Part shown: positions 7,027-19,713 of the stretch, one piece after another
How the letters are laid out: the number at the start of each line of letters is the position of its first letter
Position numbering within the stretch: the first letter of the stretch is position 1
Source: Akkermansiaceae bacterium
Lineage (GTDB): Bacteria > Verrucomicrobiota > Verrucomicrobiia > Verrucomicrobiales > Akkermansiaceae
Length of the DNA: 64,000 bases
Reading direction: 5' to 3'
NCBI GenBank assembly: GCA_903919975.1
Contig: CAIXKE010000092.1
Location: 1-64,000, forward strand
Notes under the pieces: model-generated
Databases searched by the model: none
What the model was told of the DNA's origin: nothing
Seen by the model: only the letters and a program-made list of their open reading frames with translations
Position numbers and translations under genes: made by a program

Positions 7027-9066
7027 TCACAACCCCTTTAGAGCGCTTAGCACATCATTCGGCGAGAGCAATTCCGGCAGGATGACGGGGTCCTTGCCGG
7101 GGGCTAACAAGACATTCACCGGGATGGCGGTGCGGCCGAGTTTTTTGAGGGCGGCTTCGATTTCCGGATTGGGTTTGGTCTTGTCCGCCTTGAGGGCGAC
7201 CACGCCTTTTTCCTTCATCAGTGCGATGACTTCCTGGGTGTAGGCGCGCTTTTTGTTCACTTGGCAGGTGGCGCACCACTGGGCGGTGAAGTCGATGTAA
7301 ACGGGTTGGCCCTCGGCAAGCAATGCCTCTACCCGTTCCTGCGACCACGGTTCCCATGCGAGGGAGTTTGGTTGCGGCGGCTTCACGAGAAACAAGCCTC
7401 CGACAGCGAAAGCGAGGGATAGGGCAAGGGCAGTCGTGCGGGTTTTCCGGTTGCGATGGGGTAGGTTCCAGCGGCCGTGAATCCAGCATGCCACGGCGAT
7501 CGCACTGAGCCCGAGGATCGGGCTCAGGAGGTTGTCGAGATCGATCAGGCCGGCATAAACCCACAGCAAGTAGCCGGCGGCGGCAAAGAGCAGGAACGAC
7601 ATCGATTGCTTGAAGCTCTCCATCCACGCGCCGGGACGCGGCAAGAAGTCGATGAGTTTAGGAAAAATGGATAGAATCAGATAAGGCAGCGCGAGGCCCG
7701 CGGCCATTGCGGCGAATGCCAGGAAGAACTGGGTGGCGGGCAATCCGAAAGCCGCGCCGATGGCGACGCCCAGAAAGGGGCCGGAACATGGGGTGGCGAG
7801 CACCGTGGCGAGCACCCCGGAGAAGAACGATCCGGCGAGGCCTTGTTTGGCCACCAATGAGCCGCCCACCGAAGTGGCGGACGTCCCCATTTCGAAAACT
7901 CCAAACATGTTGAGGGCGAGCACGAACATCAGGAGCATTAAAACCGCCACCACCCACGGGTTTTGCAGTTGATACCCCCAGCCGATTGTTTCGCGGGCCG
8001 CGAAGAGGATGCCGCTGAGAACGCCAAACGAAGCGAATACTCCAAGCGCGAAGATGACGCCGTGAAGCGCGATTTTTTTCCGGTCGGAGCCAGCTTGTTG
8101 GACGAACCCCATGATTTTCAGCCCGATCACCGGAAAGACGCATGGCATCAGGTTGAGGATCAAGCCGCCTAACAGCATGCCGCCGAGAATCGGCATGAAT
8201 TTGGAAAATGACAGGGATTCAACCTGCTGACTGACCCCGGCAACCCTGGTTTCCGGAACGGCGATCGAGCGGGTGCCGATGAGGATTCCGGAGAGCGAGT
8301 TTCCTTGAAAAAGGTCGTTGTCGAGCGCGTCCTTGGTGGCGCGGGGCAGACGGAGCAGCCAGGCATCGCCGTCGCGAGTGATCGATCCGCCGGAGCTGAC
8401 GGATTTGACGAATGGTTGGTCGGGAACAAAATCGGTGGGATCGTTTTCCAAGGGTCCGCTGGGTTTCGCGCGGAGTAGGATTTCGCCGCCATCGGATTGT
8501 GCGGAAAAGGTCCAGCCTGCGGGCTTGGCGGGTTGGCTGGCGCGGGCTTTGGCGAACAACTCGCTGGCGGCCGGGTCATTTTCCAATGTGGCGCCCACCG
8601 GCAGCGTCACGGTGAAGGATTTTTCTTCATTGATGCACGCGTCCTCGCAGATTTGCCAGCTGGCATTGGCGGTGAGGGTGAGGGTTTCCCCCGTTTCCAG
8701 AGTGGCGGGCGCGGTCACATCGATCAGAAAAACCGGGCGGCCCGAATACACAAAACTCTTGCCGAAAACCCCGTCTTTGACTGCGGGCACGGGCCATTGG
8801 ATCGGCCCGGCGGAGAAGCCATCAGGCAGTTTCCATTCGATGGCGGGCGCTTGTTCCACGCCGCCGCTATTCTGATAGTAGCTATGCCAGCCAGCCGGGT
8901 GATCGAGCTTCAGGGCAAGGCTGAAAGTGGCACCGGCAGCGATGGTTTTGGCTTCGGAAACCAGCTCCGCTCTCGATGCGGGAGTGCTTGGAGCGCGCTC
9001 GAGTTGCGCCCACGCGGCCGGTGAAAAAACGAGCAACGAGGCGAGGGACAAAGAAGTGCGGAGCAT
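7027..9066 (-). CDS. Thiol:disulfide interchange protein DsbD-like
   Basis: The 679-residue form begins MLRTSLSLASLLVFSPAAWA, a good signal peptide. A start 51 bp upstream would bury that signal. Domains in order: a periplasmic DsbD-alpha-like domain (NASWQICEDACINEEKSF has paired Cys), eight or so membrane segments with the DsbD signatures LMPCVFPVIGLK and LATPCSGPFLG, and a C-terminal thioredoxin domain with IDFTAQWCATCQVNK. It should carry electrons from cytoplasmic thioredoxin to periplasmic thiol proteins. The gene stands alone, convergent with repeat B and preceded by a terminator. Confidence 0.92.
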   Translation of the reverse strand: MLRTSLSLASLLVFSPAAWAQLERAPSTPASRAELVSEAKTIAAGATFSLALKLDHPAGWHSYYQNSGGVEQAPAIEWKLPDGFSAGPIQWPVPAVKDGVFGKSFVYSGRPVFLIDVTAPATLETGETLTLTANASWQICEDACINEEKSFTVTLPVGATLENDPAASELFAKARASQPAKPAGWTFSAQSDGGEILLRAKPSGPLENDPTDFVPDQPFVKSVSSGGSITRDGDAWLLRLPRATKDALDNDLFQGNSLSGILIGTRSIAVPETRVAGVSQQVESLSFSKFMPILGGMLLGGLILNLMPCVFPVIGLKIMGFVQQAGSDRKKIALHGVIFALGVFASFGVLSGILFAARETIGWGYQLQNPWVVAVLMLLMFVLALNMFGVFEMGTSATSVGGSLVAKQGLAGSFFSGVLATVLATPCSGPFLGVAIGAAFGLPATQFFLAFAAMAAGLALPYLILSIFPKLIDFLPRPGAWMESFKQSMSFLLFAAAGYLLWVYAGLIDLDNLLSPILGLSAIAVACWIHGRWNLPHRNRKTRTTALALSLAFAVGGLFLVKPPQPNSLAWEPWSQERVEALLAEGQPVYIDFTAQWCATCQVNKKRAYTQEVIALMKEKGVVALKADKTKPNPEIEAALKKLGRTAIPVNVLLAPGKDPVILPELLSPNDVLSALKGL

Positions 9067-9119
9067 GGGCGTTTTGGAAAGGCGACAATTCTTAGAGGAA
9101 TGAACCGGCCAATTCATCC

Positions 9120-9155
9120 AAAAAAAACGGGGCCGCCGAATGATCGGGGCCCCGT
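9120..9155 (-). terminator. Rho-independent terminator of the glycine-zipper gene
   Basis: The stem ACGGGGCC (9127-9134) / GGCCCCGT (9148-9155) is followed on the minus strand by eight T (9120-9127). Confidence 0.85.
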
Positions 9156-9179
9156 GGGATGGTTGTGAGTGTTTTTGGA

Positions 9180-9431
9180 TCAGCGGCCGCCGTATTGCTC
9201 TTGGTCGCGAGCGTTGCCGTAAAGGGCGCCAGTTCCTGCGCCGGCAGCTCCGCCAATCAAGGCACCTTCAAGGCCGCGGCCGGATTGATGGCCGATGATG
9301 CCGCCTGCGGCTGCTCCGATAAGCCCGCCAGTCGCTGCTCCACGTTGGGTGTTGGGGCCGGCGGGAGCCGCGCAATTTGAGAGGGCGAGAGCAAATACGG
9401 CGCAGGTGAGAGATAGGATGGTTGTTTTCAT
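9180..9431 (-). CDS. Glycine-zipper lipoprotein (YMGG/SlyB-like)
   Basis: An 83-residue protein beginning MKTTILSLTCAVFALALSNC, a signal peptide with a lipobox (ALSNC). The rest is a glycine-zipper: GAATGGLIGAAAGGIIGHQ and GALIGGAAGAGTGALYG. Such small envelope proteins insert into or span membranes; no specific function is known. It is monocistronic, with a strong terminator directly downstream. Confidence 0.8.
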   Translation of the reverse strand: MKTTILSLTCAVFALALSNCAAPAGPNTQRGAATGGLIGAAAGGIIGHQSGRGLEGALIGGAAGAGTGALYGNARDQEQYGGR

Positions 9432-9551
9432 AGGGGTATGAGGTTGTTGAAGAGGTAACCCATTGAGGGCCGCAATCAAGGCTAATTCTTAGCGCGAGAA
9501 TGCTTTGCAAGCGATGGCGATGCCGTCACACTGCCGAGGTTCTTCATTCTC

Positions 9552-10805
9552 ATGTTCGGAATGACTCCTTCAATTTCCCCAGCGGATGGCCGCCGCGAAA
9601 GCGCCGACTCTGCGGTGCTCGTCATCAACAGCGGCAGCTCGTCTCTGAAATTCTCGTTGATCGATGGCAGCCGGGAAGCAGTTTTGGTGCAGGGTTTGGC
9701 CGAGGCGCTCGGTTCTGCGGATGCGGCCTTGCACGTCGCGCGGCCGGACCAAGCGAAGGAAACACGGGCGATTCCCGGAGCTCACCACTCGCAGGCGATG
9801 GCGGCGGTGCTTGAAGTGATCGAGGAGTTTCACGTCGCAGCGGTGGGGCACCGGGTGGTCCACGGCGGCGAGGCCTTTTCAGAGAGCGTCCTCATTGAGC
9901 GGGAAACGCTGGCCGCCATCCGAGCCTGCGTGCCTCTCGCTCCCCTCCACAATCCGGCGAATCTGGCAGGGATCGAGGCGGCGATGGAGCGCTTTCCCAC
10001 GTTGCCGCACGTCGCGGTGTTTGACACGGCATTTCATCAAACCATGCCGCCACAGGCGTTTCACTATGCCCTGCCGCATGCGCTTTACGAAAACCACCGA
10101 GTGCGGCGCTATGGGTTTCATGGCACCAGCCACCGGTTCGTCTCCACCGAGGCGACGAGGTTGTTAGGCCGCGATCCTGCGAACCTGCAACTCATCACCG
10201 CCCACCTCGGCAATGGCTGCAGCGCCTGCGCAGTGAAAAATGGCCATAGCGTGGACACCACGATGGGCTTCACTCCGTTGGAAGGTTTGGTGATGGGGAC
10301 CCGCAGCGGCGATATCGACCCGAACCTCCACGAGTTTCTCGCGAACACCTTGGGAAAATCGCTTGGGGAAATCACCGCCATGCTCAACCGTGAAAGCGGT
10401 TTGTTAGGCATATCGGGGCTCAGCAACGATATGCGCACACTCGCCGCCGCCGCTGAAACCGGCCACGTTCGCGCAGGCTTGGCCATCGATATTTTTTGCT
10501 ACCGTTTGGCCAAGGGCTTGCTGGGGCTTGCGGCGGGTCTTGATCGGATCGATGCGTTGGTGTTCACCGGCGGCATCGGCGAGCACTCGGCGGCGGTGCG
10601 CGCAAAGACGCTTTCTCATCTGCAAATCCTTCATCCGGTGATCGATGCCGAGCACAACCGCATCCATGGCCGCGACAGCGACGGCCGCATTACCGCCTCA
10701 ACAAGCGGCCTGCTCACGCTCGTCGTGCCCACCAATGAAGAACTGGTCATTGCCCGTGAAGCCATGCGGTTCCTCGCTCCATCCTTCACTTCACCGTCAT
10801 CATGA
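9552..10805 (+). CDS. ackA: Acetate kinase
   Basis: Acetate kinase interconverts acetyl phosphate + ADP and acetate + ATP. The 417-residue protein has the N-terminal signature VLVINSGSSSLKFSL, then VGHRVVHGGEAFSES, VAVFDTAFHQTMPPQA, YGFHGTSHRFVS, ITAHLGNGCSACAVKNG (SVDTTMG follows), TRSGDIDP and VFTGGIGEHSAAVR, covering the full ASKHA fold. Family length is about 400. The ATG at 9552 is preferred, but 9561 is also possible. It overlaps pta by ATGA, so the pair forms the classic acetate-overflow operon. Confidence 0.97.
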   Translation: MFGMTPSISPADGRRESADSAVLVINSGSSSLKFSLIDGSREAVLVQGLAEALGSADAALHVARPDQAKETRAIPGAHHSQAMAAVLEVIEEFHVAAVGHRVVHGGEAFSESVLIERETLAAIRACVPLAPLHNPANLAGIEAAMERFPTLPHVAVFDTAFHQTMPPQAFHYALPHALYENHRVRRYGFHGTSHRFVSTEATRLLGRDPANLQLITAHLGNGCSACAVKNGHSVDTTMGFTPLEGLVMGTRSGDIDPNLHEFLANTLGKSLGEITAMLNRESGLLGISGLSNDMRTLAAAAETGHVRAGLAIDIFCYRLAKGLLGLAAGLDRIDALVFTGGIGEHSAAVRAKTLSHLQILHPVIDAEHNRIHGRDSDGRITASTSGLLTLVVPTNEELVIAREAMRFLAPSFTSPSS

Positions 10806-12919
10806 ACAAAATCGCGCCCTATACCTTGTTTCTCGCACCCAGTGGCAGTGGTGTAGGTCTAACGACACTTGCCTTGGGCTTGGTCCGCGCGCTGGACGTG
10901 CGGGGCGTCCGCGTCGCCTTTTGCAAACCGATCGGACAGACGATCAACCACGATCAAGGGCCCGAGCGCTCGACCCATTTCATCCGCGCCATCACCCAGC
11001 TCAATCCGGCCAATCCGATCCCGCAGGAAGAAGCCGCCCGCCTGATTTCCGCAGGTGAGGAAGAGCAATTGATGGAACGGGTGGTCGCATTGTTTCATGA
11101 GTCCTGTGCTGGAGCCGATGTGGTGGTGGTGGAGGGAATCGTGCATTCTCAGGATTGGCCGAGCGCGGCGAGCATCAATCCCGCACTGGCCCAAACGCTC
11201 AGTGCTCACGTGATTCTGGCGGGAAAACTCAAAGGTGACAGCCCGGAGGATTTCGCGGATTTCGAGTCGCGGATGGAACTCTCGATCCGCGAGTTCGGCG
11301 GCCTCAAAGATAGCAAGATTCTCGGTTGCCTCATCAATCACACCCCGGAATCCCTCGGCCAGCCGTTGGAGGAAATCCGCAGTGCGGTTTTGCAACGCTG
11401 CCCGTTGTTCGGCCGGACGAAGTTTCCGATCATCGGCACGATTCCCGAGCATTCCGAACTCTCCGCGCCGCGCACCGTCGACATCGCGCGCCATCTCAAT
11501 GCCACCATCCTCCATGAGGGCGAAATGGCGACCCGCCGGGTGCGGGATTTCACCCTGCTTGCCCGCACCGTTCCTAATATGTTAGGGGCTTTCAAGCCGG
11601 GAAATATCCTAGTGGCTCCAGCCGATCGCGCCGACGTCTTTGTGGCGGCGGCGATGGCGGCGGTGAACAAGACCGCCTTCGCCGGGCTGGTGCTCACCGG
11701 TGACACCGAACTTCCATCGGGGATTCTCGATCTCTGCCGACCCGCACTTGAAACCGGCCTGCCGGTTCTCAAAGTTTCAACGAACAGCTGGCAGACCGCC
11801 AACCACCTTAGCCGCATGAGCACCGAGGTGCCCGCCGATGATATCCAACGCATCCGTGAATCGATGGATTTTGTGGCCTCGCACGTCGATGCTGTCTGGC
11901 TCGCGGAAAAATCTTCGGCGCCGGTGGAGGCGCGGATGTCTCCCGCGGCGTTTTGTTACAAAATTGTCGAACTCGCGAAACAAGCGCGCAAACGCATCGT
12001 GCTGCCGGAAGGCAGCGAACCACGCACCATCCGCGCCGCCGCACTGTGTGCCCGGCGCGGCATCGCCCGCTGCATTTTGTTAGGAAACCGCGAGGAAATC
12101 CTGCGCGTCGCCAAGGGAGTGGAAGTAGAACTTCCACCAGAAGTGGAGATCATTGATCCCGCGGATGTCCGGGCTAAATATATCGGGCCGCTGGTCGAGA
12201 TGCGCCGCCATAAGGGACTCACGCATTTGGATGCGGCGGATTTCCTCGAGGACAACGTCTGGCTCGGCACCGTCATGCTCGCCCTCGGCGAGGTGGACGG
12301 CTTGGTTTCCGGCGCACTCCACACCTCGGCGAACACGATTCGGCCCGCCCTCCAAATCATCAAAACCAAGCCCGGCACCCGCGTCGTCTCCTCGATTTTC
12401 TTCATGTGCCTGCCCGACCAAGTCCTAGTCTATGGCGATTGCGCCGTGAACCCGGACCCGGATGCGGAAATGCTCGCCGACATCGCCATCCAAAGCGCGG
12501 ACTCCGCCACCAAGCTGGGCATCCCGGCACGCGTCGCGATGATCAGTTACTCCACCGGCGAGTCCGGCCAAGGTGCCGATGTCGATAAGGTGCGCGAGGC
12601 GACGCGCATCGCGCATGCCAAGCGCCCGGACATTCTGCTAGATGGCCCCTTGCAATACGATGCCGCGGCCATCGCGGACGTCGCCGCGACCAAGGCTCCG
12701 GACAGCCCGCTCGCCGGGCGCGCCACGGTGTTTATTTTTCCAGACCTCAACACGGGAAACACGACTTACAAAGCCGTTCAGCGCAGCGCCAACGTCATCA
12801 GCATCGGCCCCGTGCTGCAAGGTCTCAATCGCCCGGTCAATGACTTGTCACGCGGCTCGCTGGTGGAGGACATCGTTTACACCATCGCCATCACCGCCGT
12901 GCAAGCGCGCGAGGATTGA
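10802..12919 (+). CDS. pta: Phosphate acetyltransferase, long form
   Basis: This 705-residue protein has three parts. The first is an N-terminal P-loop-like BioD-type domain (TLFLAPSGSGVGLTTLALGLVRAL), the second a DRTGG-type middle domain (about residues 220-330), and the third a C-terminal catalytic PTA_PTB domain (about 390-705: RIVLPEGSEPRTIRAA, VDGLVSGALHTSANTIRPALQ, SYSTGESGQGADVDKVREA, VFIFPDLNTGNTTYKAVQRSA). It converts acetyl-CoA and phosphate to acetyl phosphate. The start overlaps the ackA stop, indicating coupled translation. Confidence 0.97.
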   Translation: MNKIAPYTLFLAPSGSGVGLTTLALGLVRALDVRGVRVAFCKPIGQTINHDQGPERSTHFIRAITQLNPANPIPQEEAARLISAGEEEQLMERVVALFHESCAGADVVVVEGIVHSQDWPSAASINPALAQTLSAHVILAGKLKGDSPEDFADFESRMELSIREFGGLKDSKILGCLINHTPESLGQPLEEIRSAVLQRCPLFGRTKFPIIGTIPEHSELSAPRTVDIARHLNATILHEGEMATRRVRDFTLLARTVPNMLGAFKPGNILVAPADRADVFVAAAMAAVNKTAFAGLVLTGDTELPSGILDLCRPALETGLPVLKVSTNSWQTANHLSRMSTEVPADDIQRIRESMDFVASHVDAVWLAEKSSAPVEARMSPAAFCYKIVELAKQARKRIVLPEGSEPRTIRAAALCARRGIARCILLGNREEILRVAKGVEVELPPEVEIIDPADVRAKYIGPLVEMRRHKGLTHLDAADFLEDNVWLGTVMLALGEVDGLVSGALHTSANTIRPALQIIKTKPGTRVVSSIFFMCLPDQVLVYGDCAVNPDPDAEMLADIAIQSADSATKLGIPARVAMISYSTGESGQGADVDKVREATRIAHAKRPDILLDGPLQYDAAAIADVAATKAPDSPLAGRATVFIFPDLNTGNTTYKAVQRSANVISIGPVLQGLNRPVNDLSRGSLVEDIVYTIAITAVQARED

Positions 12920-12931
12920 GGTATTAATCCC

Positions 12932-13113
12932 AATACGTTTAAGGATATAGGTCGAAGCAGTGCATATGAAACAGCGAAGCACCTCAAGGAGCGGCGGAAC
13001 GCGTCCGCCGATGCCCATGAGGAGCCAATGAAGTGAGCGAAGCGCTTCCCATTGTCACTTCATGGTCTGGGCGAACAGGTTTCGCCCCTCCTTGGCGAAT
13101 CCTTAAAGGCATT
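12932..13113. repeat. Interspersed palindromic repeat A, copy 1
   Basis: About 180 bp between pta and the broken glycosidase gene. The ends are inverted (CGTTTAAGGATA at the left, GAATCCTTAAAGGCATT at the right). The core has nested palindromes: GGCGGAACGCGTCCGCC, AGCGAAGCGCTTCCC, and AATGAAGTGAG paired with GTCACTTCAT. Inverted and direct relatives occur at 36119-36311 and 38789-38899. It runs into AATGAATTCCGCGCTCCAG, another repeat also found near 6979 and 48747. Confidence 0.78.
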
Positions 13114-13143
13114 AGAATGAATTCCGCGCTCCAGTTGAGGAGA

Positions 13144-13878
13144 CTACTTCTTCGTTTCCGTGACGGCGATGATCGAGCCAAAGTTGTTACTCTGCTTGGT
13201 GATGTCTTCTCCCCATTTCATTTGGCTAATGTCTCCATCGAGAAACAGGGCATCCGCGCAGCCAAGATCGCTGAAAAGCCGGGCAAATTCCTGGAGTTCG
13301 GGAAACTTTGGCGAATTAAAATCACACATAACGAAGACCACGTCGCCGTCCTTCGTGACTCCAACGCCATTGCGGTGAAGTCTCGATAGGGAGTTCGCAT
13401 TGAAACTTGGATGGATTTGGCCCGGCCGTAAAAGCAATGGCCCGGACTATACGGCATGCTCGACTTTCACATCCTTCAAGGGATACTCATCCGTCCGAAT
13501 GACGGCCGCCCCCTTCGCCCCCACAAGGAAGACGCCATTCGGCATCAGGAAAAAATTCCCGTTGCCGTTATTCCGGTTCACTGGCCTGAGCATCTTGCCA
13601 TCCTGAACCAGCAGCCCGCGCGGCACGCCTCCCGGCTCAAAGATCCCGCCGTTCATCAAGGTGTCCACCTTCACTTATTTACCTGCTAGGTAGTGCGCGA
13701 CTTCGGGAAAGGTCCTGAGTTGTTTGTCGGCGGCGTCCTTCCAGATGATCCTCACGGAACTCGCCGGGGTGATGAGCACATGGTAAGTCACGCCATCGAT
13801 AATCTTCTTCTCAGCGGCGGAGATCGCCCGGCAACAGAAGAAGGATGTTAGAACAAGGAGTGTGATTCGCGGAATCAT
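13144..13878 (-). pseudogene. Broken phosphodiester glycosidase (NAGPA/DUF2233-like) with two in-frame stops
   Basis: One continuous frame of 245 codons begins MIPRITLLVLTSFFCC, a signal peptide. It carries the family signatures TLMNGGIFEPGGVPRGLLV, NGNFFLMPNGVFLV, SGPLLL, NGVGVTKDGDVVFVM and LGCADALFLDGDIS. Two in-frame stops interrupt it: TAA at 13675-13677 (before VKVDTLMNGG) and TAG at 13447-13449. The TAG stands where the family has the Gln of QSGP, consistent with a CAG-to-TAG change. No length change accompanies either stop, so decay looks recent. An intact homologue would be a secreted glycosidase. It lies just downstream of cinA on the same strand. Confidence 0.78.
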
Positions 13879-13885
13879 TTTAGGT

Positions 13886-15127
13886 TCAAGGTTGCGGAGT
13901 GACAAGCCGCTGCCGCACCGCCTCGAGCGCGGCTTGGCTGACGGCGAGCTTGAAGTCATGGCGGTTGCGCGGGTGGTAGACTTTGAATGCGGTGGGTGGC
14001 GCACCTTTTGTGGCGAGGCCGATCCACGCCGTGCCGGCGGGCTTTTCCGGCGTCCCGCCATCCGGACCGGCGATGCCGGTGACGGCCACCGCAATGTCCG
14101 CGCCGCTGGAGAGCAAGGCCCCTGCGGCCATCTGGCAGGCGACCGTTTCGCTCACCGCGCCGTGGGTTTCGAGATCGGTTGGTGAGACTCTAAGGAGGGA
14201 AATTTTTGCGGCGTTCGCATAAGTCACAAAACCATGAGTGAAGACCGCACTCGCACCCGGAACATCGGTGATGCGGTTGGAAATGAGGCCACCGGTGCAG
14301 CTTTCCGCCGTGGCGAGTGTCATATGTTTTTCACTCAACCACCGGACGACCGTAGCTTCGAGCGATGCACCATCGTCGCTGATGAGGAAATTCCCGAAGC
14401 TCGCGAGTGCGATCGCACGCCCAGCCTCAAGCGCGGCGGCGGTGCCGATCAAGCGCAGATCGACTTCCCCGATGTGAGCGCAATAGCCGAATTCGAGGTT
14501 CGGAATTTCCGCGAGGGCGGCGTCGATGCCTTGATGGAAGTCGCTCTCGCCGATGCCGGTGAATTTAAGTTCCAGCACGGAGGGCGGAGTTTCCATGCCG
14601 GAGAGCGCGCGCAGGCGGGGAAACACCTCGGCGTGGGCCATTGGATAGAGTTCGCGTGGTGGGCCGGGCAGGAGAAAGACCGCACAGGATGAGCGACCAT
14701 TCAGGCGTGGCGGAATATAAACTCCGGGCGCGGTGCCATTGGCATTCGGTAAGACATCCGCGCCCACAGGGATGAGCGCCTGTTTCAAGTTTGCCGGAGC
14801 CATCGGCCGACCACGCAAAGCGAAAAAACCCTCCAACGACCTGAGCGCCGCCTCATCCGTGATGAGCTCCAGCCCCAGAACCTCGGCAGTGATTTCACGC
14901 GTGAGATCATCGCTGGTCGGACCAAGGCCGCCGGTCACAATCAGGACATCGGCCCGGCTGATCGATTCCGTGATGGCTTCGCGGATTGCCTCACCATCGG
15001 GCACAGTCGTTTGGCGGGCAATGCGCAGGCCAAACAGGAACATCTCGCGCCCGAACCATGCGGCGTGGGTGTTTACGGTGTTGCCGAGCAAGAGTTCGGT
15101 GCCGGTGTTAAGGATCTCGATACGCAT
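13886..15127 (-). CDS. cinA: CinA family nicotinamide-nucleotide amidase / competence-damage protein
   Basis: The 413-residue form starts MRIEILNTGTELLLGNTVNTH. The N-terminal MoCF-like domain includes ADVLIVTGGLGPTSDDLTREI. The C-terminal CinA domain (from about residue 260) includes TLATAESCTGGLISNRITDVPGAS, FVTYANAAK, ETVACQMAAGALLSSGADIAVAVTGIAGPDGGTPEKPAGTAWIG. That domain deamidates NMN in pyridine-nucleotide salvage. A terminator of the upstream thioredoxin gene separates the transcripts. Confidence 0.93.
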   Translation of the reverse strand: MRIEILNTGTELLLGNTVNTHAAWFGREMFLFGLRIARQTTVPDGEAIREAITESISRADVLIVTGGLGPTSDDLTREITAEVLGLELITDEAALRSLEGFFALRGRPMAPANLKQALIPVGADVLPNANGTAPGVYIPPRLNGRSSCAVFLLPGPPRELYPMAHAEVFPRLRALSGMETPPSVLELKFTGIGESDFHQGIDAALAEIPNLEFGYCAHIGEVDLRLIGTAAALEAGRAIALASFGNFLISDDGASLEATVVRWLSEKHMTLATAESCTGGLISNRITDVPGASAVFTHGFVTYANAAKISLLRVSPTDLETHGAVSETVACQMAAGALLSSGADIAVAVTGIAGPDGGTPEKPAGTAWIGLATKGAPPTAFKVYHPRNRHDFKLAVSQAALEAVRQRLVTPQP

Positions 15128-15185
15128 CTGTGGACACTCCCTCCGCCAGCGCCCTGACACAAGAACGGATAGGCGCAACGGCCAC

Positions 15186-15218
15186 AAAAAAACGCCGCTC
15201 TGTTGGCACAGGGCGGCG
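15186..15218 (-). terminator. Rho-independent terminator of the thioredoxin gene
   Basis: The stem CGCCGCTCTGT (15193-15203) pairs with ACAGGGCGGCG (15208-15218), with one mismatch. On the minus strand it is followed by seven T (15186-15192). Confidence 0.85.
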
Positions 15219-15244
15219 CATGAAATATTGTATTTTGGGTAAGC

Positions 15245-16222
15245 TTACTCTTTCCCGGCGGGCTCGGCGTCCTGCTTCGCGCCTTTATCCGCAGCATTTT
15301 TCATGGCTTCTTCGATTTTCTCCCGGAATCCCTTGATCCCCGGAACCATTGGGCTATCCGGTGCGAATGCAATGGTGGCATCCACGGCTTTGAGCGACTC
15401 TTCGAACTTCGCTTGTTGCGCGTATATCACCGCGCGGGTCATCATGATTTGTTGGGTCTCTACGGCTTCAAATCCACCTTGCTTGATCGTGTCATCCACC
15501 AGCTTGAGGGCTCCATCCATGTCCTTTTTCCCGGCAAGCTCCTGGAGGCCTTTCTCTAAATCCTTCAGGCGCTTCTGGGTCGCGCCTTTCTTGCCGAATC
15601 CGGTTTCATCCTTGGGATCGGCGGCTTTGATTTGCTCGACGATATCGCCATAGAAATTCATCACCGTTTCCTCATCCAAGCTCATGGCTCCAAGCACTGC
15701 TAGTAGTGCCTTGGCCTTTTCCACGCCCTTGGCTTTTTCGGCAGAGGCAAGCGCCTCATCACGTTTGGCTTTGTTCTCACGGAGTTTGTTGAGATGTTCA
15801 ACATAGCTTTCCGGCCCACCTTTTTGATAACCGGTTTTGGCATACGGGCGTCCTTCGGCATCGCACAGGAGGATGGTGGGGAAGCCCTTCACGCCATACC
15901 TGGTGCTAAGTCCCTGGTTCTGCTGCTGGCTTTCCTGGGAAAGCTTGGATTTGTCCTTCGGGAAATCGACTTCAACAAGGACGAACGTGTCTTTGACGCC
16001 GGTCTTGAAAGCATCGTGCTTGAAGACCTCGTCAACGAGCTTGATGCACCAACCGCACCAGTCGGAACCGGTAAAATCGACCAGCAGGTCTTTCTTGGAT
16101 TCAGCGGCTTGCTTTTTCGCAGCGGCAAAATCCGAGGTCCAGCCTTCGCCACCAGCGAAGGCGGTGCCGTGAAGCGCCATAAGCGCGACACAAATTGTTG
16201 ATGTGAATTTGATAAGTTTCAT
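15245..16222 (-). CDS. Secreted thioredoxin-fold protein with helical repeat C-terminus
   Basis: The 325-residue precursor has signal peptide MKLIKFTSTICVALMALHGTAFAGG. A thioredoxin_7-like domain covers about residues 28-140: LLVDFTGSDWCGWCIKLVDEVF has a WCGWC active site, and GVKGFPTILLCDAEGRPYAKTGY carries the cis-Pro region. The C-terminal half is Lys/Glu/Ala-rich and helical (KAKRDEALASAEKAKG, AVIYAQQAKFEESLKAVDATIAF), suggestive of TPR-like repeats. It probably acts on periplasmic thiols. It has its own terminator and lies downstream of the metH pair. Confidence 0.82.
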   Translation of the reverse strand: MKLIKFTSTICVALMALHGTAFAGGEGWTSDFAAAKKQAAESKKDLLVDFTGSDWCGWCIKLVDEVFKHDAFKTGVKDTFVLVEVDFPKDKSKLSQESQQQNQGLSTRYGVKGFPTILLCDAEGRPYAKTGYQKGGPESYVEHLNKLRENKAKRDEALASAEKAKGVEKAKALLAVLGAMSLDEETVMNFYGDIVEQIKAADPKDETGFGKKGATQKRLKDLEKGLQELAGKKDMDGALKLVDDTIKQGGFEAVETQQIMMTRAVIYAQQAKFEESLKAVDATIAFAPDSPMVPGIKGFREKIEEAMKNAADKGAKQDAEPAGKE

Positions 16223-16277
16223 CGCGCAGGGAGCCTGATGCTCCAGCTATCATGCGTCGAGATGAATCAGAGGGATT

Positions 16278-19706
<3,429 letters not shown>

Positions 19707-19713
19707 TTTAATC

